From the NCBI RefSeq assembly GCF_036226665.1, contig NZ_CP109007.1:7316001-7380000 (forward strand): a stretch of DNA of 64,000 nt. The letters run 5' to 3'. Position numbers and translations under genes: made by a program. Of this stretch, positions 27,176 to 36,402 are shown in pieces (the stretch's first letter is position 1; each line of letters begins with the position of its first letter). The stretch is from Streptomyces sp. NBC_00691 (GTDB lineage: Bacteria > Actinomycetota > Actinomycetes > Streptomycetales > Streptomycetaceae). The notes beneath the pieces were generated by a model that saw only the letters and a program-made list of their open reading frames with translations, was not told the origin of the DNA and ran no database searches.

Positions 27176-29518
27176 TTCCAGGGCCCGGAGCAGATACGGC
27201 GCGGTGCGGCTGTCCGCCGCCCGCGCCACCCGGTCCGGGGGACCCGCGGCCACGATCCGGCCGCCCTCGTCACCACCCCCCGGTCCGAGGTCGACCACCC
27301 AGTCCGCGGTCGCGACCACGTCCATGTCGTGCTCGACGACGATCACCGAGTGACCGGCGTCCACGAGACCGTGGAGCTGCCGCATCAGGACCTCGACGTC
27401 GGCCGGGTGCAGGCCCGTCGTCGGCTCGTCCAGGACGTACAGCGTGGGGGAGCGGTGCGGCCGCTGGAGCTCGGACGCGAGCTTGATGCGCTGCGCCTCA
27501 CCGCCGGACAGCTCCGTCGCGGGCTGCCCGAGCCGCAGATAGCCGAGGCCGACGTCGAGCAGGGTGCGCAGGCTCCGCGCCGCGGCCGGCGTGTCCTCGA
27601 AGAACACGGCGGCGGACTCGACGGTGAGGTCGAGCACCCCGGCGATGGTGAGGCCCCGCAGCCGCACCTGGAGCGTCTCGGGGTTGTAGCGGGCTCCGTG
27701 GCAGTCGGGGCAGGGCGCGTACGTACTGGGCAGGAAGAGCAGCTCGACGGAGACGAACCCCTCGCCCTGGCAGGTCTCGCACCGGCCCCCCGGCACGTTG
27801 AAGGAGAAGCGGCCCGCCTTGTAGCCGCGCACCCGCGCCTCATCGGTCTCCGTGAACAGCTTCCGCACCACGTCGAACAGGCCCGTGTACGTGGCCAGGT
27901 TGGAGCGAGGGGTGCGCCCGATCGGCCGCTGATCCACCGTCACCAGGCGGTCCACCCCCGAGAGCTCCTCGGTGAGCGCGCCCACCAGGGTCGACTTCCC
28001 GGAGCCCGAGACGCCGGTGACCGCGGTCAGCACCCCGACGGGGAAGGCCGCGTCCACCGACCGCAGGTTGTGCCGGGTCACCGGCCCCGTCCGCAGCCAC
28101 CCGGCCGGTGCACGCACCTCCCGCGCGGGTCCCGGCTCACGGTCGAAGAGGAAGCGCCGGGTCGCGGACGCCTCCACCTCGGCGAGCCCGCCCGGCGGCC
28201 CGCTGTGCAGGACCCGCCCGCCGTGCACCCCGGCCAGCGGGCCGACGTCCACGAGCCAGTCGGCGTGCCGGATCACATCGAGGTGGTGCTCGACGACGAA
28301 GACGGAGTTCCCGGCGGCCTTGAGCCGGTCGAGCACCACGAGGAGGGCCTCGGTGTCGGCCGGGTGCAGGCCGGCGGAGGGCTCGTCCAGGATGTAGACC
28401 ACGCCGAAGAGCCCCGAGCGCAGCTGGGTGGCGAGCCGCAGCCGCTGGAGTTCTCCGTTGGAGAGGGTGGGGGTGGCGCGGTCCAGGCTGAGATAGCCGA
28501 GACCCAGCTCGGTCACGGTCGCGATCCGCGCGACGAGGTCCTCGGTCAGGACACGCGCGGTCTCCCCGTCCTCCTCCGCCGTCGCCGCGAGCAGCCCGGC
28601 CAGGGCCGTCAGCGGCAGCGACGCCACGTCGGCGATCGTCCGGCCCGCGAATGTCACCGCGAGAGCCTCCGGCCGCAGCCGCCCGCCGCCGCAGGCCGGG
28701 CAGGGCTCGCTGGTGAGGAAGCGCTCGGCCTTCGCCCGCAGCGTCGGGCTCTTCGAGTCGGAGAAGGTCCGCAGGACGTAGTGCCGGGCGCTCGTGTAGG
28801 TGCCCTGGTAGGGGCGTTGGATGCGGTCGGCGTCCCGCACGGGATGGACCGTGACGACCGGTTGGTCGTCCGTGAAGAGGATCCATTCCCGGTCCTTCGC
28901 GTCGAGCTCGCGCCACGGCCGGTCGACGTCGTACCCCAGTGTGTCGAGGACGTCCCTCAGGTTCTTCCCCTGCCAGGCACCCGGCCAGGCGGCGATGGCT
29001 CCCTGACGGATCGACAGCTCCGGTTCGGGTACGAGGAGTTCCTCGCTCGTGTCGTGGACGCGGCCGAGCCCGTGGCACGAAGGGCACGCGCCCGCCGCCG
29101 TGTTGGGGGAGAAGGCGTCGGAGTCGAGCCGCTCCGCACCCTCCGGATAGCGGCCCGCCCGGGAGAACAGCATGCGGAGGGAGTTGGAGAGGGTGGTGAC
29201 CGTACCGACGGAGGAGCGGGCGTTCGGGGAGGACCGGCGCTGCTCCAGGGAGACCGCCGGCGGCAGCCCGGTGATCTCCCCGACCGCGGGAGCCCCCACC
29301 TGATGGATCAGCCGCCGCGCGTACGGTGCCACCGACTCGAAGTAGCGCCGCTGGGCCTCCGCGTAGATCGTGCCGAAGGCCAGGGACGACTTCCCGGATC
29401 CGGAGACCCCGGTGAAGGCGACGAGCGCGTCGCGGGGGATGTCGACATCCACCACGGCGAGGTTGTGCTCGCGGGCCCCGCGGACGCGGACGTACGGATC
29501 ATGGTGACTTTCGGGCAT
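27158..29518 (-). CDS. UvrA-like ABC ATPase (DrrC/UvrA2 type)
   Basis: 786 residues with two ABC modules: Walker A GVSGSGKSSLA at the N-terminus and GVSGSGKSTLV in the second half, signatures SNGELQRLRLATQL and LSGGEAQRIKLASEL, and the UvrA zinc modules (CPSCHGLG, CPACGGGRL, CETCQGEG...CPDCHGA). It is about 160 residues shorter than housekeeping UvrA (around 950), with reduced insertion domains, as in UvrA2 and DrrC. DrrC-type proteins give resistance to DNA-intercalating drugs, apparently by acting on drug-bound DNA. Not the main UvrA. ATG 29518. Confidence 0.9.
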   Translation of the reverse strand: MPESHHDPYVRVRGAREHNLAVVDVDIPRDALVAFTGVSGSGKSSLAFGTIYAEAQRRYFESVAPYARRLIHQVGAPAVGEITGLPPAVSLEQRRSSPNARSSVGTVTTLSNSLRMLFSRAGRYPEGAERLDSDAFSPNTAAGACPSCHGLGRVHDTSEELLVPEPELSIRQGAIAAWPGAWQGKNLRDVLDTLGYDVDRPWRELDAKDREWILFTDDQPVVTVHPVRDADRIQRPYQGTYTSARHYVLRTFSDSKSPTLRAKAERFLTSEPCPACGGGRLRPEALAVTFAGRTIADVASLPLTALAGLLAATAEEDGETARVLTEDLVARIATVTELGLGYLSLDRATPTLSNGELQRLRLATQLRSGLFGVVYILDEPSAGLHPADTEALLVVLDRLKAAGNSVFVVEHHLDVIRHADWLVDVGPLAGVHGGRVLHSGPPGGLAEVEASATRRFLFDREPGPAREVRAPAGWLRTGPVTRHNLRSVDAAFPVGVLTAVTGVSGSGKSTLVGALTEELSGVDRLVTVDQRPIGRTPRSNLATYTGLFDVVRKLFTETDEARVRGYKAGRFSFNVPGGRCETCQGEGFVSVELLFLPSTYAPCPDCHGARYNPETLQVRLRGLTIAGVLDLTVESAAVFFEDTPAAARSLRTLLDVGLGYLRLGQPATELSGGEAQRIKLASELQRPHRSPTLYVLDEPTTGLHPADVEVLMRQLHGLVDAGHSVIVVEHDMDVVATADWVVDLGPGGGDEGGRIVAAGPPDRVARAADSRTAPYLLRALEPAGRN

Positions 29519-29554
29519 AACGTGATTTTAGCCATGCGGCTGCTTCCGGCCTGG

Positions 29555-30574
29555 TCAGGGAGCCCCCGGGGTGAGGCCGACCGCCCTCGCGAGCCTCCGG
29601 TACGACTCTCTCAGCGCAGCCCTGTCGTACGTGCTGGTCGTGACGAGCACCTCCTGCGCGCCGGTCTCCTTCACCGCCGTCTCCAGCGCCCCCGCGACCT
29701 GCTCCTCCGTGCCGTGCACATGGCCGCTCAGCCCCGACTCGTAGAATCCGCGCTGCCTCTCCGTCATCGTGAGCCGCTCGATCGCCTCGGGCCCGACGAG
29801 CGGCGGGAAGACGCCCCGCGTCCGGGAATGGGCGAGCGACCAGGCCTCCGGCATCAGCAGCCGCCGGGCCTCCGCCTCGGTCCCGGCCACCGCGACCGTT
29901 CCGGCGATCACCACGTACGGCTCCGCGGACCACGACGAGGGGCGGAAGGCCGAACGATACGTCTCGACGGCGCCGAGCAGCCGCTCACGGCCGCGGAGGT
30001 CGCCGATCACCAGCGGCAGTCCGACAGCCGCGGCGATCGACGCGCCCTCGCCGGTCGCCAGGACGAAGGGAGGCACCCGCAGCCCCTCGGCGGGCCGGGC
30101 GTGCACCTGCGGGTGGGCGGTCTGCTCGCCGGTGAACCAGCCGAGCAGCTCGCCGAGCTGCTCCCCGAAGCGGTCGGCGTCGTCCTTGTCCCGCCCGAGC
30201 GCCCGGCGGATGCCGTCGGTGAAGCCGACCGAGCGGCCGACACCCATGTCGATCCGGCCGGGGAAGAGGGACTCGAGGACACCGAACTGCTCCGCCACGA
30301 CCAGGGGTTGGTGATTGGGAAGCATCACCCCGCCCGTGCCGACCCGGATGCCCGTCGTCGCGGCAGCCACGGCGGCGGCGAGGACCGTCGGAGCCGAACC
30401 GGCGACCCCGGGCACGCTGTGGTGCTCCGACACCCAGAACCGGTGGTAGCCGAGGGCCTCCACCTCCTGGGCGAGGCGCACGGTGTCGCGCAGCGCCTGG
30501 GGCGCGTCCTCGCCCTCCCGGGTACGGGAGCGGTCGAGGACGGAGAAACGGACGTCGCCGGGAAAAGTGCTCAC
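29555..30574 (-). CDS. LLM-class flavin-dependent oxidoreductase (luciferase-like)
   Basis: 339 residues of the bacterial luciferase-like TIM barrel: FWVSEHHSVPGVAGSAPTVLAAAVAAATTGIRVGTGGVMLPNHQPLVVAEQFGVLESLFPGRIDMGVGRSVG, the signature of the MsnO8/YhbW-like branch. These enzymes use FMNH2 or F420 to oxidise or reduce organic substrates. GTG at 30574 is chosen because it directly precedes FPGDVRFSVLD, the normal family N-terminus; upstream residues are Arg-rich and unlikely. The 36-base gap to the UvrA-like gene on the same strand suggests co-transcription. Confidence 0.88.
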   Translation of the reverse strand: MSTFPGDVRFSVLDRSRTREGEDAPQALRDTVRLAQEVEALGYHRFWVSEHHSVPGVAGSAPTVLAAAVAAATTGIRVGTGGVMLPNHQPLVVAEQFGVLESLFPGRIDMGVGRSVGFTDGIRRALGRDKDDADRFGEQLGELLGWFTGEQTAHPQVHARPAEGLRVPPFVLATGEGASIAAAVGLPLVIGDLRGRERLLGAVETYRSAFRPSSWSAEPYVVIAGTVAVAGTEAEARRLLMPEAWSLAHSRTRGVFPPLVGPEAIERLTMTERQRGFYESGLSGHVHGTEEQVAGALETAVKETGAQEVLVTTSTYDRAALRESYRRLARAVGLTPGAP

Positions 30575-30816
30575 AGGGGGTTCAACGCTCGGGGTGGGGA
30601 GGGATTCCCCTGACGCGCTCCGGAACGCCCGCTGCCTGCGGTTCCTCGTCCGTCGGCAGGACAGGCGGACAGCCGTCCGGTGATCACGGGGGCTACGGCT
30701 CCGCCCGGAGTCCGACCCGATCCGGCCAGGGGTCATTCAGGCCACATCCGCCGACCCGTGCCGCCGCACGTGCGGGTCTGCTGTGGTCCCGGACCGGGGT
30801 GGGGCACACTGGCGGC

Positions 30817-32040
30817 GTGCGCATCGTGATGATGACGGCGGGATCGCGGGGCGACATCGCGCCGTACACGGGTCTGGGTGCCGGCCTCGTACGGGCCGGG
30901 CACGAGGTGACGTTGGCCGCGCACGGCGTGTTCGAGCCGCTGGTGGCAGGGTCGGGCGTACGGTTCCGTCCGCTGCCGGTGGACCCCCGAGCCGAGTTGC
31001 ACTCCCCGCGGGGCCGGCGGCTGCACGACGCGAGGACCGGCGCGGGAAAACTCGTACGGCTGGCGTCCATGGCCCGGGGAGCGGCCGACGAGATGACGGC
31101 CGCCCTGGTGGAGGCGGCGCGCGAGGGCGAGGTCCTGCTGGTCGGCGGGGCGCTGGGGCCGCTCGGGTACGCCATCGCCGAGGGCCTGTCCGTGCCCGCC
31201 CTGGGGCTGCACCTCCAGCCGCTGCATCCGACCGGGGAGTTTCCCGCCCCCGTCCTGGGGACACGGTCCCTCGGCAGGGTGGGGAACCGCCTGAGCGGAC
31301 GGGCGATCATGACGACGGTGGAGCTGCTGCTCTCCGACGCCGTCCGGTCGCTGCGGCGCCACGGGCTCGCGACGGCCCGCCCGCCTCGGGGCGGCCGCGC
31401 GCGAACGGTGCTGCACGGCTACAGCGAGCTGGTCGTCCCCCGGCCCCGGGACTGGTCCGCCGGCCTGGAGGTGGCCGGCTACTGGTGGCCCCACGAGACC
31501 GGGCGGCTCTCCCGGGAACTGGAGGACTTCCTCGCCGCCGGGCCCCCACCGGTCTTCGTCGGGCTGGGCAGCGCCACCGTCCCCGATCCCGAGCGGGTCA
31601 GCCGCGAGATCGTCACCGCGCTCCGCTCGGCGCGGGTGCGCGGGATCGTCCAGCGGGGCTGGGCGGGACTGGACGCGGGGAGCGACGACATCCTGACCGT
31701 CGACGAGGTGCCGCACTCCCTGCTGTTCCCCCGGACGGCCGCGGTCGTCCACCACGCGGGAGCGGGCACGACCGGCGCCGTCCTGCGGGCCGGGGTGCCC
31801 AGCGTCCCGGTGCCGGTCCAGTTCGACGCGGCGTTCTGGGCGTCCCGGCTGACCGCGCTCGGTACCGCTCCCGTGGCGCTGCCACTGCGCCGGCTGACCT
31901 CCGGGGCCCTGGCCGAGGCTCTGCGCCGCGCGACGGCGGACGACCACCACCGCGCACGTGCCCGCGCCCTGGCGGACCGCCTGTCCACGGAGGACGGCGT
32001 CGCGCCGGTCGTCGCCGCCCTGGCCCGGCTGACGCCCTGA
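30817..32040 (+). CDS. Glycosyltransferase, GT1/UGT-like
   Basis: 407 residues in the GT-B fold of UDP-glycosyltransferases such as sterol, glycopeptide and macrolide transferases: RIVMMTAGSRGDIAPYTGLGAGLVRAGHEVTLAA at the N-terminus and the nucleotide-sugar motif VVHHAGAGTTGAVLRAGVPSVPVPVQFDAAFWA near the C-terminus. It would transfer a sugar from an NDP-sugar to a small lipophilic acceptor. GTG 30817; a GTG at 30799 is possible. It is divergent from the LLM gene and convergent with the TPR gene. Acceptor unknown; no natural product cluster is visible. Confidence 0.88.
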   Translation: MRIVMMTAGSRGDIAPYTGLGAGLVRAGHEVTLAAHGVFEPLVAGSGVRFRPLPVDPRAELHSPRGRRLHDARTGAGKLVRLASMARGAADEMTAALVEAAREGEVLLVGGALGPLGYAIAEGLSVPALGLHLQPLHPTGEFPAPVLGTRSLGRVGNRLSGRAIMTTVELLLSDAVRSLRRHGLATARPPRGGRARTVLHGYSELVVPRPRDWSAGLEVAGYWWPHETGRLSRELEDFLAAGPPPVFVGLGSATVPDPERVSREIVTALRSARVRGIVQRGWAGLDAGSDDILTVDEVPHSLLFPRTAAVVHHAGAGTTGAVLRAGVPSVPVPVQFDAAFWASRLTALGTAPVALPLRRLTSGALAEALRRATADDHHRARARALADRLSTEDGVAPVVAALARLTP

Positions 32041-32174
32041 CCGCCGGGGGCTGTCGTCAGACTTCGGTCTGCCCCGCGACGCCTGGCACACGCTCTCGCC
32101 GCACCGGGCGAACGTCCGAGTACGTCCATTCACCCCCGTGACGCCGGAACGCCCGTCCGGCGCGGGGCACGGGG

Positions 32175-33989
32175 TCACCAGGCGTCGTCCCCCGACGACT
32201 CGTCATCCTCCGGGCCTGCGGCCCGGGCGCCCCGGAACCGTGTCCCGGCGGCGCCGACGGGGCGTGGCGCGGGGGGCCTCGTCCTCTCCAGGAGCAGCCG
32301 GGTGCTCGTCAGCCGATCGGCCAGTTCCTCGGAGTGCTCACTCAGCAGGCGCAGATCGGTACCGGCGTCCAGCTTCTGCGACCACAGGACTCCGCGCCCC
32401 AGTTCCAGTAGTTCCAGGGCCTGTTCCGGGCGCCCCAACTCGAGTTGGGCCGCCGCCGCCGTCGTGGCGAGGCCACCGCCGCCGACGGTCAGGAGCATCT
32501 CCTGGCTGAAACGGCCGAGGCCACGCCAGGCGGCCGTCGGAAGCAGCCGAACCGCCAGCGCGGCCGCGTCGGCCCGTTCCGCCGGACCGGCGCCGGAGCA
32601 CCAGCCCAGCCGGGCCCAGATCGAAGCGGCGTGCAGCCGGTACCAGGCGGGAACGGACTCCAGCGCCGCCAGCCGCCGCCAGGCGTCGACCGAGCCGCGC
32701 CACAGGGCGAGAGCCGACGGGGAGGTGGACGCCGACGTCGTCTCCGCGACCCGGTCCGCCCCCGCCTCCGGGGCCGCGTCCGGGGCCGCGTCCGGGCGGG
32801 ACGGACGGGACTCCGTGACCTCGGCCCACTGCCAGAGCAACGTGCCCAGCCAGCGCAGGAGTTCGGGCGTCGCCGCCGGTTCGGCGTCGGCCAGCCGTGC
32901 CTCGATCAGGCGTACCGCGGCGTCGAGTCCCTCGTCCGATCCCGATATCTCGGATCGCACCAGGGCGATCTGGACCTGGGGCAGCCAGCCCGGGTCGCGG
33001 GGTTGCCTGCGACGGAGGACGGCCGCCGCCTTGTCGACGTCCTGGAGCCGGGACAGCGCCTCGGCCTGGAGGATCAGGGCGTGTACGCGGTTGCGCGCCA
33101 GCCCCGCGCTCTCCGCGTCCCGGCGCGGCATGAGCCGGTCCGCGTCCTTGAGACACCAGTCGGCCCGCACGATGTCCGCGGGGTCCCGCAGGAGTTCGTA
33201 TCGGCTGACCAGCGCCGCCGCCAGTTGGGAGAGCAGGACGCCGCGCTGTCGGCCGTAGCCCGACGAATTCGGTGCGACGGCCCAGAGCCAGGTGCGGCTG
33301 AGAGCCTCCGCCCGCTCACAGGCGTTCACGGCTCGCTGGAGGTCTTCGACGGCCCACAGCGCATGGAAGCGGGTGTGGTAGGCGTTGGCGAGCCTGATCA
33401 GGAGGTGGGCCCGCATGAACTCGTCCATGGGCGGCCACTGGACGGTGTCGTGGGCGAGCTTGCGCGGTGGGAACTGCCGCTGCCAGCGCCGTAGTCCCTC
33501 CCGGAAGGGAAGGCGTGGCCGGTCGGCGCTCTCCCGGCGCTCGCACAGTGCGTCGGCGGCCTGGAAGTGTGCGATCGCCGCGTCGATGTCCCGTGGCTCG
33601 GCGTGCTGCTCGAAGCGGCCGACCAGCGTCTCGGCCAGTGACAGCCGGTCCAGCGCCTCCGCCTCCCAGGAGGTGGGCGGTGCCGCGAGAGCCGCCTCGC
33701 CCATGGCGACGGCCCGTTCTAGCTGATCGGGCTCTCGCGCGAGGGCCGCGAGCGACGTGCGTGCCTCCACTTCCGCGCGGCGCATCAGGTCACGCATCCA
33801 CGTGGGTGCCGAGGGATGCGCGCGCTGGACGGTCAGGCGCTGCGCCAGTTCCCGCACTTCCTCCGGGTCTCCCGCCTCGATCGCCTCGAACAGGCTCCCC
33901 AACAGCGGACGCCACACCCGGAAGATGAGGAACGACACCTCCAGGCGCTTCCTGATCAGCGCCAGGTCGAACATCCGTGGACGGTTCAC
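32175..33989 (-). CDS. TPR-like helical protein of the CHAT operon
   Basis: 604 residues, entirely alpha-helical with tetratricopeptide-like repeats (for example RLANAYHTRFHALWAVEDLQRAVNACERAEAL; AAAAQLELGRPEQALELLELGRGVLWSQKLDAGTDLRLL). The AQLELGRPEQALELLELGRGVLWSQ segment is the classic stretch that precedes CHAT domains in fused TPR-CHAT proteins; here the CHAT protease is a separate gene, 34975-36402. GTG 33989 overlaps the stop of the membrane-protein gene by four bases (GTGA). An upstream extension to 34679 lies over the other gene and is not coding. Role inferred: sensor or scaffold for the protease. Confidence 0.82.
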   Translation of the reverse strand: MNRPRMFDLALIRKRLEVSFLIFRVWRPLLGSLFEAIEAGDPEEVRELAQRLTVQRAHPSAPTWMRDLMRRAEVEARTSLAALAREPDQLERAVAMGEAALAAPPTSWEAEALDRLSLAETLVGRFEQHAEPRDIDAAIAHFQAADALCERRESADRPRLPFREGLRRWQRQFPPRKLAHDTVQWPPMDEFMRAHLLIRLANAYHTRFHALWAVEDLQRAVNACERAEALSRTWLWAVAPNSSGYGRQRGVLLSQLAAALVSRYELLRDPADIVRADWCLKDADRLMPRRDAESAGLARNRVHALILQAEALSRLQDVDKAAAVLRRRQPRDPGWLPQVQIALVRSEISGSDEGLDAAVRLIEARLADAEPAATPELLRWLGTLLWQWAEVTESRPSRPDAAPDAAPEAGADRVAETTSASTSPSALALWRGSVDAWRRLAALESVPAWYRLHAASIWARLGWCSGAGPAERADAAALAVRLLPTAAWRGLGRFSQEMLLTVGGGGLATTAAAAQLELGRPEQALELLELGRGVLWSQKLDAGTDLRLLSEHSEELADRLTSTRLLLERTRPPAPRPVGAAGTRFRGARAAGPEDDESSGDDAW

Positions 33990-34615
33990 GGGCAGGCCTC
34001 GACCGTGCGCAGGCGGGTGACGCCGGCGAGCGGGATCTGCGTCGTGGTACCGCCGCTCTTGAGCCAGATCGTGCCCTCGGCGACGCGTGTCACCGTTCCG
34101 CAGACGGTTCCCGTGCCGGGGGAGGTCACCTCCAGGGCGGGCCCCTTGGCCGAGGGTCCGTACCAGGTCGTGCCGACCGCGACGACGAGGAGGCAGGCAC
34201 AGCCGAGGCCGAGTCCGATGCCCCGGCGCATGGCGCGCAGCGCCGTCCGGGTCTCCCGGTGCTCGATCGCCGACCGGGTGGCGCGACTGCCCGCCGGGAC
34301 GGTCGCGAGCGGGCCGTGGGCCGCGCGGTTGAGGAGATAGGCACCCCACGCCCCACAGACCAGGGCCGCCAGCAGCAGGAAGCCGACGGCGGCCGCCCAG
34401 GCCGGCTCCAGCTGGCCCACGTCGGTGCGGCCCTTCACCAGGCCGAAGCCGACGAGCCCGGCCATGAGGACACCGGCCGCGTTGCGCCAGCCGGTGGCCG
34501 CCGCCCTGATCCTGGGCAGCGCCTCCCGGGCCAGCCGGTGCCGTTCCTGCGCGGCCAGCAGGTCGCGGGGACTCGCCCGGCCGGTCGGGGCCGTGATGCG
34601 GGGCGGCGCGCTCAC
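33986..34615 (-). CDS. Membrane protein of the CHAT operon
   Basis: 209 residues. Three hydrophobic helices: about 48-66 (NAAGVLMAGLVGFGLV), 76-98 (AAAVGFLLLAALVCGAWGAYLL) and 138-158 (GLGLGCACLLVVAVGTTWYG), then a C-terminal beta-rich domain (CGTVTRVAEGTIWLKSGGTTTQIPLAGVTRLRTVEACP) that looks like a small barrel. No family recognised. GTG 34615 overlaps the upstream stop and its own stop overlaps the TPR gene start, both by GTGA, so the three proteins are made in linked amounts. Inference: a membrane partner or effector of the CHAT protease. Confidence 0.8.
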   Translation of the reverse strand: MSAPPRITAPTGRASPRDLLAAQERHRLAREALPRIRAAATGWRNAAGVLMAGLVGFGLVKGRTDVGQLEPAWAAAVGFLLLAALVCGAWGAYLLNRAAHGPLATVPAGSRATRSAIEHRETRTALRAMRRGIGLGLGCACLLVVAVGTTWYGPSAKGPALEVTSPGTGTVCGTVTRVAEGTIWLKSGGTTTQIPLAGVTRLRTVEACP

Positions 34616-34938
34616 GACAACTCCAGGGGCCAGTAGGCTCCGCATCCGGTCCGGCCCTCGGGGCGGCCGTCATGCTCACTCCGGCACACGCAGCTGACCG
34701 GCACCTCGCGTGCGCCGGTCGGGTTCGGGTTCGGCGGGGCGCTGGTGGAGGCTGCCTTGTAGACGGGATCGAAGAGCTCGATGTCGAGGGCGGCGCCGCA
34801 GCGCGGGCATGTGCAGATCAGCACGTAGTCGTCGCCGTAGGCCTGGTCCAGACTGTGGGTCCGCGCCACCTCGACGGCGTAGTACGGCTCCGTGATCTCC
34901 TGGTAGGGAACGGGTTGGTGACTCAGCGGGGTCGACAC
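34612..34938 (-). CDS. Small zinc-ribbon-like protein of the CHAT operon
   Basis: 108 residues, no signal. Cysteine pairs CTCPRCGAAL (about 43-48) and CVCRSEHDGRPEGRTGCGAYWPLEL (about 83-100) suggest a zinc ribbon. Rich in Tyr and acidic residues otherwise. GTG 34938 has a strong GGAAGGAAG leader, and begins 36 bases after the CHAT stop. Its stop overlaps the membrane-protein start. Family not recognised; inferred adaptor or regulatory subunit of the complex. Confidence 0.78.
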   Translation of the reverse strand: MSTPLSHQPVPYQEITEPYYAVEVARTHSLDQAYGDDYVLICTCPRCGAALDIELFDPVYKAASTSAPPNPNPTGAREVPVSCVCRSEHDGRPEGRTGCGAYWPLELS

Positions 34939-34974
34939 GCCACTTCCTTCCGGACTGCTGGTGGGACGGTGTGT

Positions 34975-36402
34975 TCAGGGGCCGATGTGGATGAAGGGCA
35001 CCCAGGTCGTGAGCCGGAGGTGATCGCTCCGCGTCCCGCCGCGGCGCTCCTGCCGCTGTCGTGCCCGGACCCGGTCCCGTTCACGCATGGCCCGCACGGC
35101 ATGGTGGAGACGCCGTGCGGCGTCCGCGGGGTCGAACCCGGGCCCGGGGACTTCCTCGCCACCCGTCCCGGCGACGCGGGCCTCTCGCGCACCCGCGGCG
35201 TAGAAGTCCCGGGTGATGACGGACGCGGCGCTGTCCTGCACGGACCAGAGCGTCCCGATGACATGCCGGAAACCGGCGAAGTGCAGCGCCGCGGCCAGGG
35301 TGATCGACTCGTCGGCGAGCCCGACGCCTCCCACGGCGGTCTGGCAGGCGGACAGGAAGGCGAACTCTCCGGTGAAGCGCTCCTCGACGAGGTCGTGGAC
35401 GTGCAGGAGTCCGTCCCGCAGGACGATCCCTCCCTCTCCGGGCCGGTCGAGCCGCTGGGCGGCGTGACTGCTGAAGTGTGCCCGGGGATGCCGGCTCAGG
35501 GCTTCCAGTACCGCCTCGACGGTGGCCTCCTCGCCCCGCAGCGAGGTCAGACGATCGCCGAACGCCTGCCGGAGGGAGTCCCGGTCGGCCTCATGGGCGG
35601 GCAGGTGCGGCAGGCCTTCCGGCTCGGGCGCGACGAAGAGCAGGTCCGCGGAGTCCGACCCGCCGCGGAGGTGCGGGCGCGGGGTGCCGTCACGGGCCGC
35701 GATCAGCGCCCGTACCGTCGGCGTATAGGAGGACACCACTCGGTCGAGGACGGTCGGGTACGCCTCGGTCTCCTCCTCGGCGTGGTGGCCGGCCGCGTGC
35801 AGCGGCAGCAGGGCGAGCAGCCCCGTCGGGCACCACCACAGGCGCGGAAGCGGGTCGCCGGGAGCGGCGGGACCGCGGTGCCCCAGGTCGTCCAGCACCG
35901 GCCGCGCGATCGCGTCCCACAACCAGACGGCGAGACCAGCGAGTTCCCGCTCGGCCGCGTCGCGAGCGTCGGACAGGGACAGCCGTGCCCTCGCGATCCT
36001 CGCGAACACGCGTCGCTTCCGGTCGCCACGGGCGAACGGCACCATCGCGCGCTGCAGGTTCCAGCCCGCCTTCTCCAGGGCCGTCAGGCAGTTCAGGTAG
36101 GAGGTGGTCCGGGCCCTGACGTCGACCGGATCCAGCAGCGGCAGCGGCAGGGAGCGGATCTCGTCGCCGACGAGCAGGATGGCGTCGCTCCGCCCGTCGC
36201 TGAGGTTGAGAACCACCACGGCCCCCTCGCGGGCGGCGACGGTCAGCGAGGCGGCCGTCGGCGGACGGAGGAAGTCCGCGAGCTGGGGGATGTTCTGGGC
36301 GCGGCCGAGCCGCCGGACCTCCTCGACGAGTTCGTCCCATCGCCGGGTGAGAGCGATCCGCCGGTCCACGGCAGACGTCGTCCCCTGTTCCCGTCCGTCC
36401 AC
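34975..36402 (-). CDS. CHAT-domain cysteine protease
   Basis: 475 residues. The N-terminal 170 residues are helical. The C-terminal CHAT (caspase HetF-associated with TPRs) domain, about 195-420, has catalytic His313 in AHFSSHAAQ and Cys353 in FAFLSACQTAVGG, plus LHFAGFRHVIGTLWSVQD, all typical. CHAT proteases belong to the caspase/separase clan and often take part in bacterial defence or programmed cell death, cutting a partner protein when a sensor is triggered. GTG 36402 has GAGGGGG upstream. It is the first gene of a minus-strand operon with zinc-ribbon, membrane and TPR partners. Substrate unknown. Confidence 0.9.
   Translation of the reverse strand: MDGREQGTTSAVDRRIALTRRWDELVEEVRRLGRAQNIPQLADFLRPPTAASLTVAAREGAVVVLNLSDGRSDAILLVGDEIRSLPLPLLDPVDVRARTTSYLNCLTALEKAGWNLQRAMVPFARGDRKRRVFARIARARLSLSDARDAAERELAGLAVWLWDAIARPVLDDLGHRGPAAPGDPLPRLWWCPTGLLALLPLHAAGHHAEEETEAYPTVLDRVVSSYTPTVRALIAARDGTPRPHLRGGSDSADLLFVAPEPEGLPHLPAHEADRDSLRQAFGDRLTSLRGEEATVEAVLEALSRHPRAHFSSHAAQRLDRPGEGGIVLRDGLLHVHDLVEERFTGEFAFLSACQTAVGGVGLADESITLAAALHFAGFRHVIGTLWSVQDSAASVITRDFYAAGAREARVAGTGGEEVPGPGFDPADAARRLHHAVRAMRERDRVRARQRQERRGGTRSDHLRLTTWVPFIHIGP

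Noticed and set aside
27329..30613. Plus-strand open frame of over 1000 codons
   Set aside because: Antisense to the UvrA-like and LLM genes; Arg/Pro/Gly-rich without structure.
30733..32178. Minus-strand open frame of 481 codons opposite the glycosyltransferase gene
   Set aside because: Low-complexity Gly/Arg/Gln-rich product; the plus strand carries conserved GT-B motifs.
34616..34679. N-terminal extension of the TPR protein frame up to 34679
   Set aside because: The extension lies over the membrane-protein gene; the GTGA overlap at 33989 gives a consistent start.
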